Positions 15,978 through 24,944 of a DNA stretch of 50,650 nucleotides are shown here, piece after piece. The position numbers and the translations under genes are program-made. This DNA comes from Marmoricola sp. Lineage in GTDB: Bacteria; Actinomycetota; Actinomycetes; Propionibacteriales; Nocardioidaceae. The stretch lies in contig NZ_JAOPXP010000095.1 of NCBI RefSeq assembly GCF_025965085.1, positions 1-50,650 of the forward strand, in the 5' to 3' direction. Below the pieces are notes generated by a model that saw only the letters and a program-made list of their open reading frames with translations, ran no database searches and had not been told where the DNA came from. How positions within the stretch are numbered: the first letter of the stretch is position 1; each line of letters opens with the position of its first letter.

Positions 15978-16844
15978 ATGCGCCTGTCCCGCACCCTGAT
16001 GGCGACCGCCGCCTCGGCGCTCGTCGCCGTCGCGAGCCTGACCGCCTCCACCGGACCTGCCGACGCTGCCCCGTCGTGGGCGCCGGCCGCCACGGCCGCG
16101 ATCCACCCCGGCACGATGATGTACACCGACGGCGCCCAGTGCACCGCCAACTTCGTCTACACCGACGCCGCGGGCAACGTCTACGTCGGGTACGCCGCCC
16201 ATTGCGCCGGCAAGGGTGCCGCCACCGACACCGACGGCTGCAACGTCGACTCGGTCCCCCTGGGGACCAAGGTGACCTTCACCAACGACGGCAACCTCGC
16301 CTCCGAGGGGACTCCGGTCGGCCACGGCACCCTGGCCTACAGCTCGTGGATCACCGAGAAGCAGCTCGGCACGAGCGACCCGAACACGTGCGCCTACAAC
16401 GACCTGGCGCTGGTCCGGGTCGACGCGGCCGACATCTCCAAGGTCAACCCCTCGGTCCCGTTCTGGGGTGGCCCGACGGGCATCGACACCGACGGCACCA
16501 AGGCCGGCGACCGGGTGTGGACCTACGGCAACTCGAGCCTGAGGGCCGGGCTCGCGCCGCTCTCGCCGCACACCGGCATCAGCCTGGGTGACGACGCCGC
16601 TGACGGTGGCTGGACCCACCCGCTCTACACCGTGACGCCGGGCGTCCCCGGCGACTCGGGCTCCGGCTTCCTGTCCGCCGGCGGCAAGGCCGTGGGCACG
16701 CTGTCGACGCTGGGCCTGGCCCCGCTGCCGGCCTCGAACAACATCGGTGACCTGGCCAAGGAGCTCGCGTTCGCGCAGGCACACTCGGGCATCTCCGGGC
16801 TGACCCTCGCCCTGGGCACCGAGAAGTTCAATCCGATTCTCTGA
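15978..16844 (+). CDS. Secreted trypsin/chymotrypsin-like serine protease
   Basis: The 288-residue protein has a Sec signal peptide (basic n-region MRLSRTLM, hydrophobic core, probable cleavage after ADA at about residue 30). The catalytic triad is visible: GYAAHCAGKG with His, YNDLALVRVD with Asp, and PGDSGSGFLS with the Ser. Cysteines around the His loop and the CNVDS and NTCAYND positions may form disulfides. The protein is exported, so it probably degrades extracellular protein. GAAAGG lies 9 nt before the ATG. The strong upstream hairpin and the accessory nature of such proteases suggest separate regulation from moeZ. The specificity pocket cannot be read confidently. Confidence 0.85.
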   Translation: MRLSRTLMATAASALVAVASLTASTGPADAAPSWAPAATAAIHPGTMMYTDGAQCTANFVYTDAAGNVYVGYAAHCAGKGAATDTDGCNVDSVPLGTKVTFTNDGNLASEGTPVGHGTLAYSSWITEKQLGTSDPNTCAYNDLALVRVDAADISKVNPSVPFWGGPTGIDTDGTKAGDRVWTYGNSSLRAGLAPLSPHTGISLGDDAADGGWTHPLYTVTPGVPGDSGSGFLSAGGKAVGTLSTLGLAPLPASNNIGDLAKELAFAQAHSGISGLTLALGTEKFNPIL

Positions 16845-16865
16845 CGGGTACCACAGGGAGACGCC

Positions 16866-16900
16866 GACGCCCCGCCTTCGCCACGGGAGGGTGGGGCGTC
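16866..16900 (+). terminator. Terminator hairpin after protease gene
   Basis: GACGCCCC (16866-16873) pairs with GGGGCGTC (16893-16900), and the inner bases can extend the stem. It lies 22 nt after the protease stop codon. Confidence 0.6.
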
Positions 16901-16952
16901 GTGCTGCCCATGGTGGTGCGACGCATCTCCCGGGCCTGCCATCATCGCCCCC

Positions 16953-17246
16953 GTGGACGTCGAGGAGTTCGTCGAGCGGGTGCTCGTCGTGGTCGAGACG
17001 GTCCCCCCGGGACGGGTCACGACGTACGGCGCGATCGCGGAGCACATCGAGGGCGGTGGACCGCGCCGCGTGGGCCGGGTGATGTCCCACTTCGGGGGGC
17101 CCGTGCCCTGGTGGCGCGTCGTACGTGCGGACGGGTCGCTGCCGCCCAGCCACGACGAGGAGGCGCACGCGCGCTACCTGGACGAAGGGACGCCTCTGCG
17201 TCCCTCGGGCCGGATCGACATGCCCCGGGCCTTCTGGCAACCGTGA
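16953..17246 (+). CDS. MGMT-family alkyltransferase-like protein (ATL)
   Basis: The 97-residue protein is the C-terminal, DNA-binding half of O6-alkylguanine transferases. It has PPGRVTTYGAIAEHI (helix-turn-helix with the Tyr/Arg finger) and PWWRVVRADG at 52-61, where transferases have PCHRV. The alkyl-accepting Cys is replaced by Trp53, as in ATL proteins, so it cannot carry out suicidal repair. ATLs bind alkylated bases and hand them to nucleotide excision repair. It sits directly upstream of the adnAB helicase-nuclease genes, as does Rv3204 in M. tuberculosis, placing it in a DNA-repair cluster. Confidence 0.88.
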   Translation: MDVEEFVERVLVVVETVPPGRVTTYGAIAEHIEGGGPRRVGRVMSHFGGPVPWWRVVRADGSLPPSHDEEAHARYLDEGTPLRPSGRIDMPRAFWQP

Positions 17247-17307
17247 GGGGTGACGCCGGTGGGACCTGCCGTGGCCGGCTGTCGGTAGCAGGTGTTTGGG
17301 TGTCCTC

Positions 17308-20300
17308 GTGAGACAGGGAACCCACGAGACGGCCTACACCCTGGCTCGGCCGCACCCCGGACCCGTCGCCGCACCCGTGCTCGACCGGTCGCAGCAGGGG
17401 GTGGTGGATCACGCGGGTGGTCCGCTGCTCGTGCTCGCCGGCCCGGGCACCGGCAAGACCACGACCCTCGTCGAGGCGATCGTCGACCGCATCGAGAACC
17501 GCGGCGCCGACCCCGGCTCGGTGCTGGCGCTGACCTTCAGCCGCAAGGCGGCCGAGCAGCTCCGCGACCGGGTGGCCGCCCGGCTCGGTCGGACCACCTC
17601 GACCACGATGTGCTCGACGTTCCACTCCTTCGCCTACGGGCTGATCCGGAAGTACTCGCCACCGGAGCTCTACACCGGTCCCCTCCGCCTGCTCAGTGCG
17701 CCGGAGCAGGACGTCGTGCTGCGAGAGCTGCTGGCCGAGACGCCCGAGTCGGTGAAGTGGCCGGACTCGCTGCGCAGCGCGCTGGGCACCCGCGGCTTCG
17801 CGCGCGAGGTGCACGCGGTGCTCAGCCGTGCCCGCGAGAAGGGGCTCGAGGGCGAGGAGCTCTGCGCGTTGGGCCACGCCAACGACCAGCCGCAGTTCGT
17901 GGCGGCGGGCCTGTTCCTCGACCAGTACCTCACGATCCTCGACGATCTGGGCGCCACCGACTACTCCGACCTCATCCGGCGAGCCACCTTGGAGGCTCGG
18001 GCCCACCGGGACGAGCTGCGCAGCCAGTTCAGCCACGTCTTCGTCGACGAGTACCAGGACACCGATCCCGGCCAGGTGGCGTTGCTGCGGGCGCTGGCCG
18101 GCGACGGACGCAACCTGATGGTGGTCGGCGACCCGCACCAGTCCATCTACGGCTTCCGTGGCTCCGAGGTGCGCGGGATCCTCGACTTCCCGCGCGAATT
18201 CCCCCACGCCGGTGGCTCGCACGCCGACGTGGTGGCGCTGGGCACCACGCGCCGGTTCGGCCGGCGGCTGCTGGCCGGCACCCAGCGGATCGCTCACCGC
18301 CTGCCCCTGCCCGGCGTCCTCCCGGAGGCGGCCAGGGAGCCCTTCCTGCACCCACAGGCCGACAGCGCCCATGGTCCCGGCCGGGTGGAGGTGATGACCT
18401 TCGACACCGAGCGGGCCGAGGCCGAGCACCTCGCCGACCTGCTGCGTCGTGCCCACCTGGAGGACGGCGTCGCCTGGGACGAGATGGCTGTCCTCGTGCG
18501 CTCCGGGCGCAGCTCGATTCCCGGGCTGCGACGTTCGTTGGGCGCTGCCGGCGTGCCGGTCGAGGTGGCGAGCGACGACCTGCCGCTCGTGCGCGACCCG
18601 TCGGTGCGGCCGCTGCTGGACGCCCTTCGGGCTGCCCTCAACCTGGAGAACGACGATCCCGACGACGTCGAGTTCCTCGATCCGGGTCGGGTCGAGGCGC
18701 TGCTCATGAGCCCGCTCGCCGGCCTCGACGCCGGAGACGTACGCCGACTCGGTCGCGCCCTGCGTGCACGCGAGAAGGTCGCCTTCACCACCCGGGCGGA
18801 CCTGGGCCATGAGGCAACCCCCGGTCCCCGGCCACCGCGCTCCTCGCGCGAGCTGCTCCGCCTGGCGGTGGTCGCGCCCGGGTTCCTCCAGGGGCTCGCC
18901 GGTCCGGAGGTGGCGAGGGCCCGCGCGCTCAACGAGCTCCTCGCGCTGGCCAGGAGCCAGCTCGACGAGGGGGTCGGGGTCGAGGACGTCCTGTGGACCC
19001 TGTGGTCCGGGACGACCTGGCCGCAGCGGCTGCGCCGTGCGGTGGAGGGCGGCGGCGGAGCAGCGCGCCGGGCCAACCGCGACCTGGACTCGGTCGTCGC
19101 CCTGTTCGCGGCCGCGGCACGCGCCGAGGAGCAGCGTGACCACCTCGGTGCCCGCGCCTTCGTGGCGATGCTGGTGGCGCAGGAGCTTCCCTCCGACACG
19201 CTGGCCGAGCAGGGCGTCCGCGGGGCCGCGGTGCGGCTGCTCACCGCGCACCGGGCCAAGGGGCTGGAGTGGCGGCTGGTCGTGGTGGCGCACGTCCAGG
19301 CCGAGGGATGGCCGGACCTCCGCAGGCGGAGCACGCTCCTGCAGGCCGACCGCATCGGAGTCGACGGGCTCGTGGAGCCGACGTCGAGCCGGGAGCTCCT
19401 GGTGGAGGAGCGGCGCCTGTTCTACGTCGCGTGCACGCGGGCCCGGGAACGCCTGGTGGTCACCGCCGTGGCGTCCCCCGAGGACGACGGCGACCAACCC
19501 TCGCGCTTCCTCGACGAGCTCGAGATCGAGCCGCGCCGGGTCGTGGGGCGACCGGCACGCCCGCTCTCGATGGCCGGCCTGGTCAGCGAGCTGCGTCGGT
19601 GCGTCACCGACCCCGACACCACGCCCGCCCTGCGCCGGGCGGCAGCCGCACGACTCGCGCGGTTGGCTGACGAGCAGGCCGCGGGCCGCGCTCTGGTGCC
19701 CATGGCCGATCCCTCCACCTGGTGGGGAACGCGCGGGCCCAGCCTCTCCGAGCAGACCGTCCGGGACCCCTCGCGCCCGGTGCCGATCTCGGCGAGCGTG
19801 CTCGAGTCCATGGCCCTGTGCCCGACGCAGTGGTTCCTCGAGCGGGAGGCGGGCGGGACCCAGCGCGTGCACCAGTCGGCCAACGTCGGACAGCTGCTCC
19901 ACGCGCTGGCCGACCGGGTCGCGAAGGGCGAGATCACGAGGGGTCCCGACGACGTGGACGTGCTGATGGAGCAGGTCGCCACCGTGTGGGACAGGCTGGA
20001 GTTCCGCACCCCCTGGTCACGGCTGCGCGAGCACGACCGGGTGCGCGCCGCCCTCGGCCGTTTCCTGCGGTGGCACTACTCCAACCGCCGGGAGCTCCTG
20101 GGCACCGAGCAGCACTTCGCCACGGAGGTGGAGCTCGAGGACGGTGAGCGGGTCCGGATCAGCGGCTACGCCGACCGCGTGGAGCTCGATGCCGAGGGAC
20201 GAGTGATCGTCGTGGACCTGAAGACCGGCCGCACGGTGCCCAGCAACTCCTCGGTGGCCGGCCACCGGCAGCTCTCGCTCTACCAGTACGCCGTCGACCA

Positions 20301-20583
20301 CGGCGCCATGACCGGACCGGTGCCCGACGAGCCGGTCCGGAGCGGCGGGGCCGAGCTGGTCCAGCTGGGCCGCCTCGACGAGTCGACCGACGCGCTGGTG
20401 CAGCCACAGCCCGTCCATCCCGAGGAGGGCCCGCACCGCGACGTGCTGCGGCTGGAGCTGGCGCGCGCGGCGGCGTACCTCCGGGCGGAGAGCTTCCCGG
20501 CAACCCCCGGCGCGCACTGCAAGGGCTGTGCGTTCGTGCCGGTCTGTCCCGCGCGCAGTGCCGGGGCGGTGCTGTCCCAGTGA
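17308..20583 (+). CDS. adnA: AdnA subunit, ATP-dependent helicase-nuclease
   Basis: The 1091-residue protein has an N-terminal UvrD-like motor (Walker A AGPGTGKTT around 44-52, DEYQD at 247-251, GDPHQSIYGFRG, and HRAKGLEW for motif V/VI) and a C-terminal RecB-family nuclease (VVDLKTGR with Asp970). Cys838, Cys1071, Cys1074 and Cys1080 (CPTQW and CKGCAFVPVC) form the pattern of an AddB/Cas4-type iron-sulfur cluster. With AdnB it forms the actinobacterial heterodimer that resects double-strand breaks. GTG 17308 is preferred over TTG 17296. The stop overlaps adnB by 4 nt. The subunit name follows gene order in M. tuberculosis (Rv3202c before Rv3201c). Confidence 0.87.
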   Translation: MRQGTHETAYTLARPHPGPVAAPVLDRSQQGVVDHAGGPLLVLAGPGTGKTTTLVEAIVDRIENRGADPGSVLALTFSRKAAEQLRDRVAARLGRTTSTTMCSTFHSFAYGLIRKYSPPELYTGPLRLLSAPEQDVVLRELLAETPESVKWPDSLRSALGTRGFAREVHAVLSRAREKGLEGEELCALGHANDQPQFVAAGLFLDQYLTILDDLGATDYSDLIRRATLEARAHRDELRSQFSHVFVDEYQDTDPGQVALLRALAGDGRNLMVVGDPHQSIYGFRGSEVRGILDFPREFPHAGGSHADVVALGTTRRFGRRLLAGTQRIAHRLPLPGVLPEAAREPFLHPQADSAHGPGRVEVMTFDTERAEAEHLADLLRRAHLEDGVAWDEMAVLVRSGRSSIPGLRRSLGAAGVPVEVASDDLPLVRDPSVRPLLDALRAALNLENDDPDDVEFLDPGRVEALLMSPLAGLDAGDVRRLGRALRAREKVAFTTRADLGHEATPGPRPPRSSRELLRLAVVAPGFLQGLAGPEVARARALNELLALARSQLDEGVGVEDVLWTLWSGTTWPQRLRRAVEGGGGAARRANRDLDSVVALFAAAARAEEQRDHLGARAFVAMLVAQELPSDTLAEQGVRGAAVRLLTAHRAKGLEWRLVVVAHVQAEGWPDLRRRSTLLQADRIGVDGLVEPTSSRELLVEERRLFYVACTRARERLVVTAVASPEDDGDQPSRFLDELEIEPRRVVGRPARPLSMAGLVSELRRCVTDPDTTPALRRAAAARLARLADEQAAGRALVPMADPSTWWGTRGPSLSEQTVRDPSRPVPISASVLESMALCPTQWFLEREAGGTQRVHQSANVGQLLHALADRVAKGEITRGPDDVDVLMEQVATVWDRLEFRTPWSRLREHDRVRAALGRFLRWHYSNRRELLGTEQHFATEVELEDGERVRISGYADRVELDAEGRVIVVDLKTGRTVPSNSSVAGHRQLSLYQYAVDHGAMTGPVPDEPVRSGGAELVQLGRLDESTDALVQPQPVHPEEGPHRDVLRLELARAAAYLRAESFPATPGAHCKGCAFVPVCPARSAGAVLSQ

Positions 20584-23500
20584 GGTCCATCGCGTCCCCG
20601 GCGGACCTGCGCGCCGTCATGAAGGCCGACTACGAGGTGAGCCCGCAGCAGTGGGCAGCGATCTCGGCACCGCTCGCGCCGGCGGTCGTCATCGCCGGAG
20701 CGGGTTCCGGCAAGACCACCCTCATGGCGGCCCGGGTCGTCTACCTGGTGGTCACCGGGCAGGTCCGCCCCGACGAGGTGCTCGGGCTGACCTTCACGAC
20801 CAAGGCCGCCAGCGAGCTCCGGGGGCGGATCAGGGGGGCGCTGACGACGGCCGGTGTCCTGGGCGTCGAGGCCGCGGCGCCGCTCCCAGGGGCCGACGAG
20901 GACCCCGAGGACGAGCTCGAGCCCACGGTGGTCACCTACAACGCCTACGCCGCCAACCTGCTCGCCGAGCACGGTCTGCGGATCGGCCACGAACCCGACA
21001 CCCGGGTCATCACCGACGCCTCCCGCTACCAGCTGGGCGCGCGAGCCGTGGAGCGTTACACCGGTGACATCCAGGTGCTCTCCGACCACCCGCCGACGGT
21101 CATCCAGAACCTCCTCGCCCTCGACGGGGCGATGACCGAGCACCTCGTCGGCCCTGAGGAGGTGCTCGCCTTCGACGACTCCCAGCGCCCGTTGTTCCAG
21201 CGGGCCCTGGAGGAGGAGATCGCCGGGAAGAACCGCAGCACCTACAAGGACCCCGTCGCCAAGGCCCTGTCCGCGCTTGACCGACGGGCCGACCTGATGG
21301 GCCTCGTGCGGGCCTACCGGCGCCTGAAGTCCGATCTGGGGCTGATGGACTTCGCCGACCAGATCGCCCTCGCCGCGCGGCTCGCGCAGGACCAGCCTGA
21401 GGTGGGGGTGCTCGAACGCTCGAAGTTCAAGGTCGTGATGCTCGACGAGTACCAGGACACCTCGGTGGCGCAGGCGCAGATGCTGTCCCGTCTCTTCTCC
21501 GGCCCGTCGGCCGACGCGGGCCGTGGCCACGCGGTCACGGCGGTCGGCGACCCCAACCAGGCGATCTACGGCTGGCGGGGCGCGTCGGTGTCCAACATCA
21601 CGAACTTCGCCGACACCTTCCCTGCGGCGTCGGGGAGCGTCCCGGTGCTGCCCTTGACGGTCAACCGTCGCTCCGACCAGCGCATCCTCGAGGTCGCCAA
21701 CCGGCTGGCAGCCCCGCTCTACGCCCAGCTCCCCGAGGTGGCGCCGTTGAGTGCGGCGACACAGGCGCCCGGCACCGTGACCACCGAGGTGTTCTGCACC
21801 GCCGACGACGAGCTGGTCTGGCTGGCCGAGCAGGTGCAGGCGGTGCACGCCGAGAAGTGGTCCGACATCGGCGTCCTCACCCGGGACAACAGCACGGCCG
21901 AGGCCGTCTTCGACGTCCTCACCAACGCCGGCGTGCCGGTCGAGATCGTGGGTCTGTCCGGGCTGCTGCGGCTCCCGGAGGTCGCCGAGGTGGTCGCGGT
22001 CCTGACCCTGCTGCACGACGTGACGGCCAACCCCGCCGTGCTCACCCTGCTCACCGGTCCCCGATGGGCGATCGGTCCGCGCGACCTCAAGCTGCTCGGT
22101 GAGCGCGCCGGCGAGATCGCAGGACGGCGGTCCCAGGGTGAGGACAAGGGCACCATCGCCGAGGAGCTGACGGCCATCGCCGACGGCATCGACCCGGCCG
22201 AGACGGCTGCCCTCAGCGACGCACTGGACGACCCGGGTGAGGCGGCGTACTCCGACCAGGCGCGCGAGCGCTTCGCCCTGCTCTCCGCCGAGCTGCGCAC
22301 CCTGCGCATCGCTGCGGGGGAGCCCATCCTCGACGTCGTACGCCGCATCGTCGACACCACCGGCATCGACATCGAGCTCGCGTCCTCCACCAGTCCGGCC
22401 GCCGCGGCCCGCCGGGACAACCTGGACCTGTTCCTCAAGGCGGTCGCGGAGTTCCAGGCGGTCGACGGGGACGTCACGCTGCCGGCGTTGCTGGCCTACC
22501 TCACCGCGGAGGACGACCAGGGCAAGGGTCTCGACGTCGCCACTCCCACCGAGGCCGACTCGGTCAAGCTCTTGACCGTCCACCGGTCCAAGGGGCTCGA
22601 GTGGGACTCGGTCTTCCTCGTCGGGGTCTGCGACTCGAAGTTCCCCTCTGCCCAGTCGCGCACGCTCTGGACGTCCTCGCCGGCCGTGCTGCCGGCTCCG
22701 TTGCGCGGTGATGCCCTCGATCAGCCCCAGCTGCGGGGCCACGACAAGGCTGCGCTGGAGGAGTATCGCGCCGACACCCGTGCGCACGACGCGGACGAGG
22801 AGCTGCGCCTGGGCTACGTCGCCTTCACGCGTGCTGCCCACCGCCTCTCGGTGACCTCCTACTTGTGGGGGCAGCGCAAGACGCCCTTCGGGCCCTCGAG
22901 CTACCAGGCCCTCGTCCGCGACCAGCTGGCCGAGTGGGACGAGCCGGTGAGCTGGATGGACAAGCCGCAGAAGGGCGATCCCAACCCCTACGACGGTGTC
23001 GACGTCTCGCGGCCGTGGCCTGTCGCCGGCCGCGGTCACGAGGCCGGGCTGCGGATCGCCGCTGCCGAGCTCGTCGGCCGCACCGACCCGAGCCTGCCCG
23101 ACGAGGATCTCGACATGATCGAGGCGGCTCGGGTGGCCGAGTGGGACGAGGAGCTCGAGCGCCTCCTCGTCGAGGCGCGCGCCGATCGCACCGGGGTGGT
23201 CGAGGTGCCGCTGCCCACCAGCCTCTCGGCGACGGCGATGGCCCGCCTACGTGACGACCCCGAGCAGTTCGCCCGCGAGCTGGCCCGTCCGATGCCCCGC
23301 AGGCCGTCGCCCGCGGCTCGGTTCGGCACGCGCTTCCACACCTGGGTCGAGGCCCGCTTCGGCCAGCAGTCGCTGCTCGACCCCGACGACCTGCCGGGTC
23401 GGGGGGACCTTGGCATCGACGACGCGGACGACCTGCAGGCACTGATCGCGACCTTCGAGGCCGGCCCCTTCGCCGAGCGGGTGCCCGTTGCGGTCGAGGC

Positions 23501-23804
23501 GCCGTTCGGCCTGGTGCTGGCGGGTCAGGTCGTGCGCGGTCGCATCGACGCGGTGTACGCCGAGCCGGGGGGTGACTGGCTCGTGGTGGACTGGAAGACC
23601 GGCGCGCAGCAGAACGCCGACGTGCTGCAGCTCGCCATCTACCGGGTTGCCTGGGCCGAGCTCCTGGGGGTCGCCGTCGACCGGGTGAGGGCTGCGTTCC
23701 ACTACGTGCGGTCGGGGGAGACCGTGGAACCATCGGAGCTGGCCGATCGTCAAGGCCTGGAGCGCATCTTGCTCGGGTTCGATCCGCGTGGTGTAGACCG
23801 GTAA
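20580..23804 (+). CDS. adnB: AdnB subunit, ATP-dependent helicase-nuclease
   Basis: The 1074-residue protein starts with GTG overlapping the adnA stop (GTGA), so the two are translationally coupled. It has Walker A AGAGSGKTT at about 39-47, DEYQD at 289-293, GDPNQAIYGWRG, TVHRSKGLEWD and a RecB-type nuclease motif VVDWKTGAQ with Asp1004 and Lys1006. The second subunit lacks the four-cysteine cluster seen in AdnA. In the mycobacterial enzyme AdnB is the main translocation motor (known from the literature on M. smegmatis). The complex loads at DNA ends and resects them for repair. Confidence 0.87.
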   Translation: MRSIASPADLRAVMKADYEVSPQQWAAISAPLAPAVVIAGAGSGKTTLMAARVVYLVVTGQVRPDEVLGLTFTTKAASELRGRIRGALTTAGVLGVEAAAPLPGADEDPEDELEPTVVTYNAYAANLLAEHGLRIGHEPDTRVITDASRYQLGARAVERYTGDIQVLSDHPPTVIQNLLALDGAMTEHLVGPEEVLAFDDSQRPLFQRALEEEIAGKNRSTYKDPVAKALSALDRRADLMGLVRAYRRLKSDLGLMDFADQIALAARLAQDQPEVGVLERSKFKVVMLDEYQDTSVAQAQMLSRLFSGPSADAGRGHAVTAVGDPNQAIYGWRGASVSNITNFADTFPAASGSVPVLPLTVNRRSDQRILEVANRLAAPLYAQLPEVAPLSAATQAPGTVTTEVFCTADDELVWLAEQVQAVHAEKWSDIGVLTRDNSTAEAVFDVLTNAGVPVEIVGLSGLLRLPEVAEVVAVLTLLHDVTANPAVLTLLTGPRWAIGPRDLKLLGERAGEIAGRRSQGEDKGTIAEELTAIADGIDPAETAALSDALDDPGEAAYSDQARERFALLSAELRTLRIAAGEPILDVVRRIVDTTGIDIELASSTSPAAAARRDNLDLFLKAVAEFQAVDGDVTLPALLAYLTAEDDQGKGLDVATPTEADSVKLLTVHRSKGLEWDSVFLVGVCDSKFPSAQSRTLWTSSPAVLPAPLRGDALDQPQLRGHDKAALEEYRADTRAHDADEELRLGYVAFTRAAHRLSVTSYLWGQRKTPFGPSSYQALVRDQLAEWDEPVSWMDKPQKGDPNPYDGVDVSRPWPVAGRGHEAGLRIAAAELVGRTDPSLPDEDLDMIEAARVAEWDEELERLLVEARADRTGVVEVPLPTSLSATAMARLRDDPEQFARELARPMPRRPSPAARFGTRFHTWVEARFGQQSLLDPDDLPGRGDLGIDDADDLQALIATFEAGPFAERVPVAVEAPFGLVLAGQVVRGRIDAVYAEPGGDWLVVDWKTGAQQNADVLQLAIYRVAWAELLGVAVDRVRAAFHYVRSGETVEPSELADRQGLERILLGFDPRGVDR

Positions 23805-23900
23805 CTCCGTATTGCCCCGTTTCGTGGTGAAGCCTTCATCCACTGGACACACTCCTCCCAGGGCCCGAGCCGATCGGCTGGGACACCGAGGGGGCGTGAC

Positions 23901-24173
23901 ATGTTCGGATCCACGATGTTGTTGACGGTCGGCCACGCGCTCGACCGCGCCAAGGACGAGGGAACCGTGGTCCGGATGCACATCGGCGGCGACTGGATCA
24001 CCGGCCGGATCATGAGCAGTGACGGTCACGGGGTGGCCGTGCTCGAGTCCAACGGCGACCTGTGTGTGGTCCGCCAGGAGGCGATCAGCTGCGTACGCCT
24101 CCCCGGCAAGGCCCATACCGGTTCACCTGTCCCTCCCCAGCACTCCGGTGTCATCGAGATGGCAGCCGGCTGA
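23901..24173 (+). CDS. Small Sm/Hfq-fold-like protein (function unknown)
   Basis: The 90-residue protein is not a family I can name. After an N-terminal helix (TVGHALDRAKDEG) the sequence predicts five short strands: VVRMHIG, DWITGRIMSSDG, GVAVLES, LCVVRQ and AISCVRLP. The order and spacing mirror Hfq and LSm proteins, where xxG-xLxGxIxSxD forms Sm1 and a KHAIS-like segment forms Sm2 (here QEAISCV). The C-terminal 18 residues look disordered. GAGGGGG lies about 7 nt upstream of ATG. It follows adnB by 96 nt on the same strand and could be co-transcribed. Alternative: an unrelated small beta-barrel such as a YxkC or ribosome-associated domain. Confidence 0.6.
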   Translation: MFGSTMLLTVGHALDRAKDEGTVVRMHIGGDWITGRIMSSDGHGVAVLESNGDLCVVRQEAISCVRLPGKAHTGSPVPPQHSGVIEMAAG

Positions 24174-24184
24174 CCGGATGTGGC

Positions 24185-24913
24185 TCAACCCTGCGCGCTC
24201 GCGGCCACGCCGAGGGCTGCGGTGAGGGCGATGTCGACCATCGGCGCGAAGGTCTGCTCGCGCTCCTGCGAGGTCGTCTCCTCACCGGTGACCATGTGGT
24301 CGCTCACCGTGCAGATCGCGAGGGCCTGCCGACCGTAGGACGCCGCGAGCGTGTACAGCGCACTGGCCTCCATCTCGGCGGCCAGCACCCCGTGGGCGAC
24401 CATCGGCTCCATCAGCTCCGGGCGCGGTGAGTAGAACGTGTCGCCCGAGAGGATCAGGCCGACGTGCGCGGTGACGTCGTCGCGGGCGCCGGCCGCCTCA
24501 TGGGCCGCGCGCAGCAGGGCGAAGTCGGCGACCGGGGCGTAGTCGAGTCCGTGGAAGCGGAGCCGGTTCATGGACGAGTCGGTGCAGGCGCCCGAGGCGA
24601 TCACCACGTCGCGCAGCGCGACCCGCTCGGTCAGGGCCCCGCAGGAGCCGACCCGCACGATGCGGCGTACGCCGTAGTCCTGGAACAGCTCGTTGACGTA
24701 GATCGACATCGACGGTTGTCCCATCCCGGAACCCTGCACCGACACCGGCTGCCCGTGCCAGGTCCCGGTGAAGCCGAGCATCCCCCGGACCTCGCTGTAG
24801 CACGTGGCGTCGTCGAGGAAGTTCTCCGCGATCCACCTGGCCCGCAGCGGGTCTCCGGGAAGCAGCACGGTGGGTGCGATCTGGCCTGGCTCGGCGCCGA
24901 TGTGGGTGCTCAT
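24185..24913 (-). CDS. deoD: Purine-nucleoside phosphorylase, DeoD type
   Basis: The 242-residue protein matches the hexameric NP-I family. It has LLPGDPLRARWIAENF (phosphate-binding Arg), MLGFTGTWHGQPVSV, GSGMGQPSMSIYVNEL, VGSCGAL, ACTDSSMNRLRF, and AEMEASALY with the ribose-binding Glu. Near the end, ICTVSDH carries the catalytic Asp. The enzyme splits purine (deoxy)nucleosides with phosphate for salvage. ATG 24913 gives the usual family length; the frame extends further upstream but without homology. It is divergent from the M3 peptidase gene, with only 31 nt between the two starts. Confidence 0.93.
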   Translation of the reverse strand: MSTHIGAEPGQIAPTVLLPGDPLRARWIAENFLDDATCYSEVRGMLGFTGTWHGQPVSVQGSGMGQPSMSIYVNELFQDYGVRRIVRVGSCGALTERVALRDVVIASGACTDSSMNRLRFHGLDYAPVADFALLRAAHEAAGARDDVTAHVGLILSGDTFYSPRPELMEPMVAHGVLAAEMEASALYTLAASYGRQALAICTVSDHMVTGEETTSQEREQTFAPMVDIALTAALGVAASAQG

Positions 24914-24944
24914 GGGTCGAGAGCGTAGGGCTAGTGTCGCCGGC
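24914..24944. promoter_or_regulatory. Very short divergent promoter region, deoD and M3 peptidase
   Basis: Only 31 nt separate the two start codons. On the plus strand TAGTGT (24932-24937) is 7 nt before ATG 24945, so that promoter must overlap the deoD 5' region. Confidence 0.4.

Noticed and set aside
17017-19902. Minus-strand open frame of 961 codons over adnA
   Set aside because: Antisense to adnA, His/Arg/Gln-rich translation, no motifs.
20280-23039. Minus-strand open frame of 919 codons over adnB
   Set aside because: Antisense to adnB, biased shadow composition, no start or RBS.
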